Shown piece after piece: positions 54,340-61,679 of a DNA stretch of 64,000 bases. The DNA comes from an uncultured Acetatifactor sp. GTDB lineage: Bacteria > Bacillota > Clostridia > Lachnospirales > Lachnospiraceae. The DNA lies in contig CAJUAH010000003.1 in assembly GCA_910584375.1 (NCBI GenBank), forward strand, positions 1 through 64,000, in the 5' to 3' direction. The notes below the pieces were generated by a model that saw only the letters and a program-made list of their open reading frames with translations, was not told the origin of the DNA and searched no databases. The position numbers and the translations under genes were made by a program. Every line of letters begins with the position of its first letter. Position 1 is the stretch's first letter.

Positions 54340-55668
54340 TCAGGTCATAAAGTAAGTCTCGCCGCACAGCAGCCTGGCGAAAAAGAATACGCCGCAGTAA
54401 AACTGATACAGCAGAATCCCTCCGGCCACTACATAGGCCGCCCGGACTAAAAGCAGCCGCACGCTCCTGGGGCGGCCGCCCTCCGGCGTCAGCAGCATGA
54501 TATCCACATTGCGCAGGGACAGCCATTTCACCAGGCTCACCGCATACAGCCAGAACAGGGCAAACAGATATCCCCAGAGGAAATTTCCGTCCCGGGAGCG
54601 ACTGCCCGTCTCCACCAGGCACAGCGCCTCCGCAAATCCCACCAGCGCCATCAGCCAGCCGAAAATATAGGCGCGGTTCAGGCGTAGCTGATATACGCCT
54701 CCCGGCCAGACATCCTCCCTCACCGCCCCAAGCTGCCGCCACTGCTGCCGGGTCATGGCCAGCAGGCTGGCTCCCAGCACCGCCAGGGGAAAAGCCAGGG
54801 AACACAGCACCGCCAGTTTGGGTCTGTCCGCATGCAGGGAAAAGGTATACCAGGGGGCAAAGGTCATGCCGTTTCCGGTGTCCTCGCCAAACAGCACCGC
54901 ATTCTGCCACAGCACCACGCCGCAGGCGGGCAGCACCGCGGCCCCCAGCAGAAACACCTGTCTAAAGCGGACGCCGTGGCACAGATCCCACAGCAGTTTC
55001 AGCGCCAGCGCCGGAGCAAAGACCGTGAGAAAGCTGGGTTTGACGCCGGTGCATACCACCAGCAGCAGCGCAAAGACCAGCCATTGTCTCCCCGTGAGTT
55101 TCTCCCGGTAATCCTCCGACAGGCCCTGGTAATACAGCAGCGCCCCCAGGGCCAGCAACCGCATACACAGATAGGTGGAGTTGTGCCACAGGTTGCCGGA
55201 CTGATAGCTCACATAGCGGTAACTGCCCGCCCACTTTAAATAAAAGGGCATCACCAGGTTCACCAGCAGCGCCCCCGCCATGGTGGCCCAGCTCCTGTGC
55301 TGCGCGCCTGCCATGCGGCGCAGCAACCGTTCCGTGAGCAGCAGCGTCGCCACCGTCACCGCCGCCAGGAACAGGGCGATGCCCGCAGTATCCCCGCCAC
55401 AGAGAAAGTACAGCGCCTGATAGACATAGGCGGTAAAGCTGTAATACCAGCCGTCCTCCACGATCATGCTGATATGATAGGGCAGGTCGGACTGAAAATA
55501 GCGGTTGTTGTAGTCCAACGGCTGAACGGACTGCATGTAATACAAATACAGGCAAGCCAGCCCGTAGGCCGCTGTCAGCGCCCACATCAGCCATTCGCCG
55601 CCGCTCGTTGGATACCATGTGCCTTTTTTGCCGGATCTTTTTTCTCTGTCCACTGCCCTGTTCCTCAC
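54340..55668 (-). CDS. Polytopic membrane protein, possibly GT-C type
   Basis: Integral membrane protein of 442 residues with about nine to ten hydrophobic helices (near residues 28-45, 95-112, 128-145, 165-182, 198-220, 235-255, 285-305, 335-352, 370-390 and 410-430). The first external loop (FQSDLPYHISMIVEDGWYYS) carries acidic residues as in GT-C glycosyltransferases, but I cannot assign a family. Its start is uncertain: GTG at 55668 lacks a clear ribosome site. It lies upstream of the beta-galactosidase gene on the same strand; a functional link is unproven. Confidence 0.6.
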   Translation of the reverse strand: MRNRAVDREKRSGKKGTWYPTSGGEWLMWALTAAYGLACLYLYYMQSVQPLDYNNRYFQSDLPYHISMIVEDGWYYSFTAYVYQALYFLCGGDTAGIALFLAAVTVATLLLTERLLRRMAGAQHRSWATMAGALLVNLVMPFYLKWAGSYRYVSYQSGNLWHNSTYLCMRLLALGALLYYQGLSEDYREKLTGRQWLVFALLLVVCTGVKPSFLTVFAPALALKLLWDLCHGVRFRQVFLLGAAVLPACGVVLWQNAVLFGEDTGNGMTFAPWYTFSLHADRPKLAVLCSLAFPLAVLGASLLAMTRQQWRQLGAVREDVWPGGVYQLRLNRAYIFGWLMALVGFAEALCLVETGSRSRDGNFLWGYLFALFWLYAVSLVKWLSLRNVDIMLLTPEGGRPRSVRLLLVRAAYVVAGGILLYQFYCGVFFFARLLCGETYFMT

Positions 55669-55822
55669 TTATTCGCCATGCCGTAAACCTGTGGTTATAG
55701 TATAGCAAAAGAGCACACAATGTCAACTGCGTACTCTTGGAGAACTTCCGTTATTGGGGAAACTCAGTTCTATAAAAAAGGAAATGATCTGCCAGATTTT
55801 GCTATGCTGCCTCGGATGTTTA

Positions 55823-55831
55823 TGGTACAAT
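55823..55831 (+). promoter_or_regulatory. Extended -10 promoter of the small membrane-peptide gene
   Basis: TGG directly precedes TACAAT (55826-55831), matching an extended -10 element; no good -35 is needed or seen. It lies 41 bases before the ATG at 55873. Confidence 0.5.
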
Positions 55832-55872
55832 ATTTATGCTGTGTCACCCCCGGCAGAAGGGAGGTGTCTGGA

Positions 55873-55959
55873 ATGGAAACTTTTTTAGCTTTCTTTATCT
55901 CCGTGTTGGCAAGTGTAGTCGCATACTACATATGCAAATGGTTGGACGGAGATAAGTAA
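55873..55959 (+). CDS. 28-residue single-pass membrane peptide
   Basis: Tiny protein beginning METFLAFFISVLASVVAY and ending YICKWLDGDK, i.e. one hydrophobic helix with a short basic/acidic tail. GGGAGG stands eight bases before the ATG. An extended -10 promoter and a strong terminator (55989-56009) make it a self-contained transcription unit. The YICKWLD ending resembles small proteins I recall from gut Clostridia; similar size and topology occur in type I toxins and membrane regulators. Function is unknown, and no antisense RNA is demonstrated. Confidence 0.65.
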   Translation: METFLAFFISVLASVVAYYICKWLDGDK

Positions 55960-55984
55960 CACAGCCCAGCCTTGAAAAAAGAAA

Positions 55985-56013
55985 GCCCCGGGTCAGCACC
56001 CCGGGGTTTTCTC
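55985..56013 (+). terminator. Intrinsic terminator of the small membrane-peptide gene
   Basis: CCCCGGG and CCCGGGG form a GC stem with a 7-base loop followed by TTTTC, 25 bases beyond the stop codon. Confidence 0.85.
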
Positions 56014-56097
56014 GTGTCTGGATTACTTTTTTAGCTTTGCTCACTCATAATATAACACGCCTTTTACTGTTTGTAAAGAACTATCTGAAAAAAGATA

Positions 56098-56128
56098 TTG
56101 ACTCTCCCCCCGGCTGTAATGATATATA
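56098..56128 (+). promoter_or_regulatory. MerR-type promoter with 19-bp spacer
   Basis: TTGACT (56098-56103), 19 bases, TATATA (56123-56128). The over-long spacing indicates activation by a MerR protein, most simply the product of the gene starting at 56210. Confidence 0.65.
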
Positions 56129-56209
56129 TGAAAGTACAAAGCGCTTTGTGATGATATCGCGCCGGAGCGTCCGGGAGAGGCGACGCGCGCGGAAAGGAGT
56201 ATGCGTACT

Positions 56210-57823
56210 ATGTATAAGATCGGTGAATTGTCCAAACTCTGCAATATTCCGGTAAAAACCCTGCGCTACTACGACAGCGAGGGGATCCTGTGCCCGGTGG
56301 AGACCGACGCCCTCACGGGCTATCGCTATTACAGCGCGGCGCAGCTCTCTGACTGCTACCGAATCCTGGCGTTGAAGGAGCTGGGCTTTACCCTGGAACA
56401 GATACGGGACGGGCAGAGACTGCCGAAACAGGAGCTGGCCAGGTTGCTGGAGGATAAGGAACGGGAACTTGACGCGCTCTTACACCGCACCAGGCAGAGC
56501 ATAACCACTCTCCGCAGGCTCTCCGACGCCATAAAGGAGGAAAAAACCATGTATAATATCGTCATACAAAAAAGCGAGACGATCCGCATCGCCTGTGTCA
56601 GGCTGCTGCTGCGCGACCGCGCCCAGAGTAACCGGATCCTGTCCGCCCTGCGGAATATCCTGCCCCAGGGGATACAGGGAGAGCGAACCGTACACATCGA
56701 CTATGAGACAGAGTATCAGAACGACCGCTTTGACACGGGTCTGGGGGTGGAGATCACCGGAAAGCTGCCCGCCGGGCTGTATCTGCCGGAAATGGAGGGA
56801 ATAGCTGCCGGGGAGACCCTTGACATAGTTGAAAAGATTCTCCGTTTCCCCGACGAGACCGCCTGCCTGATCTGCGGCCGCGGGGAGTACGACCAGGCCG
56901 TGGTGGCATTGCACCGGCATCTGGAGGAACGGCACTGCCAGATCACAGGGCCCACCTACCGGATCGTCTATGAGGACGGCGTGACGGAGATCAAGCTGCC
57001 CATATGCCGACTGTCCGCCACACCCCAAACTCCCCGCAACGATGATATCCAGGTAGAATTTGAAAATGACGCGCGTGTCATCGGTCACTGGGAATTGGTG
57101 GATGTGCTGCCCAGCCGGGAGCAGTTTCTGCCGGGGCATCCCAAGACCCAGCCCGGCAGTATGTCCATCCGGGAACTGTATTTCCTGCCCGACGGGGAAT
57201 GGTACTGGTGTTTTGGCTGGACAAAGGGGTATCTGCTGACCTCCTTTGGCTATCCCAGACAGCAGAGCCGCAATGCCTACACCGTCGAGGAGATCGGCGG
57301 CGAGACCTATATGTTCATAGAGATGCGCTTTCAGACCTATCTGCTCTACGGGGGAAAAACGGAGTGCTGGGTGCTGCGGCAGACGGACCGCAGGCGTTAC
57401 ACCCGCCGGGACATCCGCAGAAGGGATCCCATTCCCGACGCTGCCGCCGACGATCTGCGGGTCATAGGCACATGGCAGGTATGCGACCTGGTGCGCCGCC
57501 GGGAGGACTTCGTGCCGGGCAGGCCCAATCCGGCCTTTCCCCATGACGCCCTGTTCTGGCGCACCGCCCGGTTCCTGCCGGAGGGGGAGATGCGCAACAC
57601 TTTCCGCAATGTAAACGACATGGCCCCCTATACCGAGGGTTCCGATATATGGCGCTGGTGTACGGGCAACGTGATCTGTCTGCCCCAGTCTACCGCCAGC
57701 ATGTATTTCTTTCAGGAACAGGATGGGGTAGAGTATCTGCTGATCCAGTGGAAGAGCGGCGACTACACCTTTGGAGGCGAGGAGCCGTACTGGTATGTGT
57801 TTTTCCGGGATTCCTCCCAATAA
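56210..57823 (+). CDS. MerR regulator with GyrI-like and tandem C-terminal beta domains
   Basis: Protein of about 537 residues. Residues 1-70 are a MerR helix-turn-helix (YKIGELSKLCNIPVKTLRYY, then TGYRYYSAAQLSDCYRI). A coiled coil extends to about 110. Residues of about 115-270 resemble a GyrI/BmrR-type effector-binding domain (ending TYRIVYEDGVTEIKLPI). Two similar domains of about 120 residues follow: one starts RVIGHWELVDVLPSREQFLP and the other RVIGTWQVCDLVRRREDFVP; both then have FLPDGE or FLPEGE and an aromatic-rich end. The ATG at 56210 is ten bases after AAAGGAG. It probably senses a small molecule and activates its own 19-bp-spacer promoter. Confidence 0.82.
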   Translation: MYKIGELSKLCNIPVKTLRYYDSEGILCPVETDALTGYRYYSAAQLSDCYRILALKELGFTLEQIRDGQRLPKQELARLLEDKERELDALLHRTRQSITTLRRLSDAIKEEKTMYNIVIQKSETIRIACVRLLLRDRAQSNRILSALRNILPQGIQGERTVHIDYETEYQNDRFDTGLGVEITGKLPAGLYLPEMEGIAAGETLDIVEKILRFPDETACLICGRGEYDQAVVALHRHLEERHCQITGPTYRIVYEDGVTEIKLPICRLSATPQTPRNDDIQVEFENDARVIGHWELVDVLPSREQFLPGHPKTQPGSMSIRELYFLPDGEWYWCFGWTKGYLLTSFGYPRQQSRNAYTVEEIGGETYMFIEMRFQTYLLYGGKTECWVLRQTDRRRYTRRDIRRRDPIPDAAADDLRVIGTWQVCDLVRRREDFVPGRPNPAFPHDALFWRTARFLPEGEMRNTFRNVNDMAPYTEGSDIWRWCTGNVICLPQSTASMYFFQEQDGVEYLLIQWKSGDYTFGGEEPYWYVFFRDSSQ

Positions 57824-57842
57824 ACATGTGTTGTACAAAAGC

Positions 57843-57861
57843 GGGACGCCAGCGGCGTCCC
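57843..57861. terminator. Hairpin between converging genes
   Basis: GGGACGCC and GGCGTCCC with a 3-base loop sit between the stops of the MerR gene (57823) and the XRE gene (57872). T runs are short. Confidence 0.55.
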
Positions 57862-57871
57862 TTGCTCCATG

Positions 57872-59338
57872 TCACTTTCCCTTCAGAATGATCTTTCCAA
57901 AAGTTTCCGGATAGCTGACTCTATACCACATCAGTGTCAACGCCTGTTTTACATAGGGTATGCTGTGCGCCTTGGGAAACAGGTAGCGGATCTTTTCAAG
58001 GCATTCGACAAACCATTCTTCCACGCCCAGCGCAAGGAACTGCCGCCTCTCTTCCTCGGATATGCCGTCTCTGGCGTACTTGCCGCGCCCGGCCTTCTCC
58101 GTCACATGACAGGCAAATCCGGAGCCGGAGCCGGAGTGCCGTACCACCTTATCCTGAATGTAGCGGAATACGTCGTCCCTGTAGGCGACCAGGGTTCCTA
58201 TAGAGCGTCCTGCCGAAACCAGCGCCTGTCCGTTTTTCTCCCATACGCCCGTACCGTGGCACAGACCCGGTATCTGTATAAGGTCATGGACCGATGCGGG
58301 AGTGCACTGCGCCATCAAGGTTCTGGCAAACTCCGTCCCAAATTCCGGGATACCCCGCGTATCACCCCCCAGAAACGTTTCAAAAACCTTTTTATCCAAA
58401 AAGGGGACGTCTTCAAACAGGATTCCCGTCTCCTCTTCCAGTTTTTTCCAGGCGTCCAGCTCCTCATTCCGTATCAGCGTTATGGCGGGATATACCCTGA
58501 GCCTGTCGTAATATTCCCTAAAGGGAAGTGTCTGCCCGTTTTTCAGATCCGGGTATTTTTCGTCCAATATGATATAGGTTCTGCTGCCCGGCTCCTCTTT
58601 TGTCAGGATCACCACCTTATTCTCCTGAAAACTGGAGAATACCGTCTCCTCCGCTGCCCGAAAAAGATTCGCCGATACGGAGACATCATAATGAGGCGCT
58701 CTGCGGATCGTGGGACGCAGCATTTCAAACGGAAGATTATGTCCATCCCTTATCATCTCCCCACCGCAGGAACACTTCTTCGGAGGGAGATCCCATCCGC
58801 AGAGTGGGACGTTCACAGGCCAAAACATATGGCAGCAGGGGCAATAGTAGTGGGGACTTAATGGATTGATCCCGGTGGCTCCCAGGATATACGCTATAAA
58901 GGATGCGCCGACACCCCCATGAGGCTGTATATGCCCTTCGCCGCGTCCGGAAAGCCCTGCCAGTCTGCCAAGGAAACCAAAATAACGGATATGCCCGGTA
59001 TCTTTCAGCTCTTCGTATTCGGTAAAATACCGGTTTACCGCCTCCATGGGCGGCACTTCCCCATAAATGCCTGATAGTGCCCGGCTGGCCCTCTCCCACA
59101 ATGTTTTTGTCATCGCGAACCCTCCCGCATAATATTTGCAGGCCAACAGTTCATCTACCGTTATTCCGAGAACTTCGCTCAGTCTGTGCAGGATACGGCT
59201 CTGGGGCTTTGACGAGCCGTTTTCCCATTTGGATACGGCTTTGTCGGATACGCCAACCAGCATACCCAGTTGAAACTGCGACAGTCCGCGCCGCGCTCTC
59301 AGCTCACGCAGAAAATTGCCAAACTCATAATCTCTCAT
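57872..59338 (-). CDS. XRE regulator fused to a degenerate PolC-like polymerase region
   Basis: Protein of 488 residues. Residues 6-65 are a Cro/CI-type helix-turn-helix (LRARRGLSQFQLGMLVGVSD, then KAVSKWENG). From about residue 140 the sequence follows the PolC DNA polymerase III core: GGVGASFIAYILGATGINPL, a zinc motif YYCPCC with CSCGGE, RDGHNLPFE, then RGIPEFGTEFARTLM, IPGLCHGTGVW, YRDDVF and EKIRYLFPKAHSIPYV. Where PolC has the catalytic PDIDLNFS, this protein has PHYDVSVS; the later LDILGHDD aspartate region aligns with TLIRNEEL. Polymerase activity is therefore unlikely. GGGAGG precedes the ATG, and a promoter lies at 59364-59392. It may use the PolC fold to bind DNA or replication partners. 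Confidence 0.75.
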   Translation of the reverse strand: MRDYEFGNFLRELRARRGLSQFQLGMLVGVSDKAVSKWENGSSKPQSRILHRLSEVLGITVDELLACKYYAGGFAMTKTLWERASRALSGIYGEVPPMEAVNRYFTEYEELKDTGHIRYFGFLGRLAGLSGRGEGHIQPHGGVGASFIAYILGATGINPLSPHYYCPCCHMFWPVNVPLCGWDLPPKKCSCGGEMIRDGHNLPFEMLRPTIRRAPHYDVSVSANLFRAAEETVFSSFQENKVVILTKEEPGSRTYIILDEKYPDLKNGQTLPFREYYDRLRVYPAITLIRNEELDAWKKLEEETGILFEDVPFLDKKVFETFLGGDTRGIPEFGTEFARTLMAQCTPASVHDLIQIPGLCHGTGVWEKNGQALVSAGRSIGTLVAYRDDVFRYIQDKVVRHSGSGSGFACHVTEKAGRGKYARDGISEEERRQFLALGVEEWFVECLEKIRYLFPKAHSIPYVKQALTLMWYRVSYPETFGKIILKGK

Positions 59339-59363
59339 AGAATCCTCCCTGCCTGCTGCCTAT

Positions 59364-59400
59364 ACTATAAACTGTTCCGGCCACGCATACAAGGGGCCGG
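59364..59400 (-). promoter_or_regulatory. Promoter with overlapping inverted repeat for the XRE-PolC gene
   Basis: Leftward TTGTAT (59387-59392), 17 bases, TATAGT (59364-59369). CCGGCC (59377-59382) and GGCCGG (59395-59400) form an inverted repeat around the -35 box, a plausible autoregulatory operator. Confidence 0.5.
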
Positions 59401-59454
59401 GAGTCTACCGCAGGTAGAAACTGTGTCGGATGCCGCTTTACCGCTCGCGGGCTG

Positions 59455-61665
59455 CTACTGATGGATCACCTTTCTCGTCTTATGAATGAGTCTGCGCACT
59501 TTCTTTTTCTGTAAAAACAGATCGTAGCTCTTAATGATCAGCACGGAACACTTTGCCTGTTCCATGATCCTGTCCGTGCGAAATCCGGTGACTACCTCGT
59601 GGAGTCCCCAATCCAGCGAGGCTCCCATGACGACCAGATCATAGTTCTCGGAGTATTCCACCACCTTTTCCACCAGGGCGCCGCTGCACACCAGGATCTG
59701 TGTGGGCCTGTCAAATCTGGCGGCGGAGCTTTTCAGGTACTCCCTTGTCTCCTCGATATCCTCCTCCCGGTCCACCACGTTCAGCAGGGTTATCTCCGCG
59801 TTGTAGGCGTTGGCGATCCGGTTGACCACCTTGGCCGTCATCTTGGAGTATCTGCCTCCGCCATAGGGAAACAGTATGCGCCTGTAATCCGTCTCCCCGG
59901 TATGCATCCGCAGCACGCCCACGTCCGCCGGGGCCTCTTGGAGCATACGGTATGTGATGTCCCCGTGCATGTACTTGACCAGGCCATGCCCGTGCCAGCC
60001 CATGATCACCAGGGGATTTTTCTCCTTTTTGATCACCGACATGATGGCGTGGAACACCTCTCTGGAGTTGATCAGGACGGGACGCATACAGGGCTCTTCC
60101 TCGTATGCCCTCAGTTTCCGCACGATCTCGTCCTGAATACTCATGGTCTGCATCATCACGTCGTAATCCGCGATGGTCAGCAGATTGTCGGGGAAGACGT
60201 TTACCTTGACCGGAACCACCGTGGTACTCTGTTCCGCGAGAGCGATCTTCCTGCCGAAGTTGAGCAGGCCGTCCGCCGTCCGGGGATTGGAGACGGGAAT
60301 GATGATCTCATTCTCCCGGTTGTCCTGTTTATGTTCTCTGATCTCGGGAATATCCACGATGGAGATGCCCTTGGAGGCATATTTCAGACGGGGCATGACC
60401 AGGTAATAATACAGGATCCCGACCCCGATCACGGCGACAGAGATGAGCAGCGCGGGGCGATCCGATATGGCCAGGTTGACGATCAGAAACAGATTGAGCC
60501 CTATCCCCAGTATGGGGGTGAGGGGGAAGAGAGGAACCCGGAATTTCCTCTCAAGCTCCGGTTTTTTGACCCGGAAAATGATCAGCGCCACGTTGACAAG
60601 GCTGTACCCGGTCAGCGAAAAGATGCTGGTCACGGTGGAGATATGCTCCAGATCCCGGATCGTCACCGCGATCACCACAATGACGGAGGACGCCACTATG
60701 GAGAAAATGGGCGTCTTGGTAGTTCGGTTGATGGTCTTAAACAGGCTGGGCAGCCGCTGGTCCCTGGCCATGGCAAAGGAAGTCCGGGAAGAGGCCATGA
60801 CCGCTGTGTTGATGGAGGAGAGTGTGGCCAGTATTCCCGCGAAAGCGAACAGATAGCCGCCCAAAGCGCCCCCCATATGTACGGCAGTATCGATCAGCGG
60901 CGTGCCTGTCGCCTCCGGCACGAGCTGCGTCCAGGGCAGGATCCCGCACCCCACGAAAAATACGGTGGTCTTGATAAAGATCACCGCCGCTATGGAGATC
61001 AGTATGGCTTTCGGAATCGTCTTTTCCGGCTCTATGACCTCCTCGCTGGCCGTGGTGATCAGGCCGTACCCGATATAAGTCATATACAGAAATCCCATGG
61101 CGTTGAACACGCCGGACATACCATGGGGCGTAAAGGGCTGTTGATAGCTGAGATCCATATGAAACACACCCGCGGCCACATACAACAGCAGCAACAGGAC
61201 TAAAGCCGTGGTAATCACGTTTTGCAGGGCGCCGGAGCTTTTCGTCCCCCTGATATTTGTGAACATCACATATACCACCAACAGATAGGCCGTGGGCATC
61301 TGGGGAATAAAGGGAAAAATATAGTGAATGAAATTGCCGAATCCCAAGGCAAACAGACCGCAGGACATGGCATATCCCAGCCAAAACCCCCAACCGCAGA
61401 TAAATCCGATGATATTGTTGCCCGTGGCCTCCTTCACATAGACGTAACCGCCGCCCGCTTTCGGGACGACAGTCACCAGCTCCGCAAAGGACAGGCCGGT
61501 AAAGACGGCGGCTATGCCTGCCAGAAAGATGGCCAGCGAGGCCCCCGGCCCCGCCGTCTCATAACTGGTGCCCGCCAGCACAAAAATGGCGGAGCCTATC
61601 ATGGTTCCGATGCTGATCATCAGCGAGGAATACATCCCCAATGTCCTGTCCAGTTTTTGTTTCAT
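59455..61665 (-). CDS. APC-family amino-acid permease with C-terminal universal-stress domains
   Basis: Membrane transporter of 736 residues. Residues of about 8-430 are a twelve-helix APC permease: SLMISIGTMIGSAIFVLAGT near residue 14 is the substrate/ion motif, and SFAELVTVVPKAGGGYVYVKE follows (here split). Residues of about 450-600 and 600-720 are two UspA-like domains; the second keeps ILFPYGGGRYS and LVVMGASLDWGLHEVV, the nucleotide-binding glycine loop being partly altered. Such fusions may couple transport to nucleotide or stress signals. AGAGGAT precedes the ATG. It starts 14 bases after the HD-GYP/REC gene, so the two form an operon. Confidence 0.9.
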   Translation of the reverse strand: MKQKLDRTLGMYSSLMISIGTMIGSAIFVLAGTSYETAGPGASLAIFLAGIAAVFTGLSFAELVTVVPKAGGGYVYVKEATGNNIIGFICGWGFWLGYAMSCGLFALGFGNFIHYIFPFIPQMPTAYLLVVYVMFTNIRGTKSSGALQNVITTALVLLLLLYVAAGVFHMDLSYQQPFTPHGMSGVFNAMGFLYMTYIGYGLITTASEEVIEPEKTIPKAILISIAAVIFIKTTVFFVGCGILPWTQLVPEATGTPLIDTAVHMGGALGGYLFAFAGILATLSSINTAVMASSRTSFAMARDQRLPSLFKTINRTTKTPIFSIVASSVIVVIAVTIRDLEHISTVTSIFSLTGYSLVNVALIIFRVKKPELERKFRVPLFPLTPILGIGLNLFLIVNLAISDRPALLISVAVIGVGILYYYLVMPRLKYASKGISIVDIPEIREHKQDNRENEIIIPVSNPRTADGLLNFGRKIALAEQSTTVVPVKVNVFPDNLLTIADYDVMMQTMSIQDEIVRKLRAYEEEPCMRPVLINSREVFHAIMSVIKKEKNPLVIMGWHGHGLVKYMHGDITYRMLQEAPADVGVLRMHTGETDYRRILFPYGGGRYSKMTAKVVNRIANAYNAEITLLNVVDREEDIEETREYLKSSAARFDRPTQILVCSGALVEKVVEYSENYDLVVMGASLDWGLHEVVTGFRTDRIMEQAKCSVLIIKSYDLFLQKKKVRRLIHKTRKVIHQ

Positions 61666-61679
61666 AGATCCTCTCTGTC

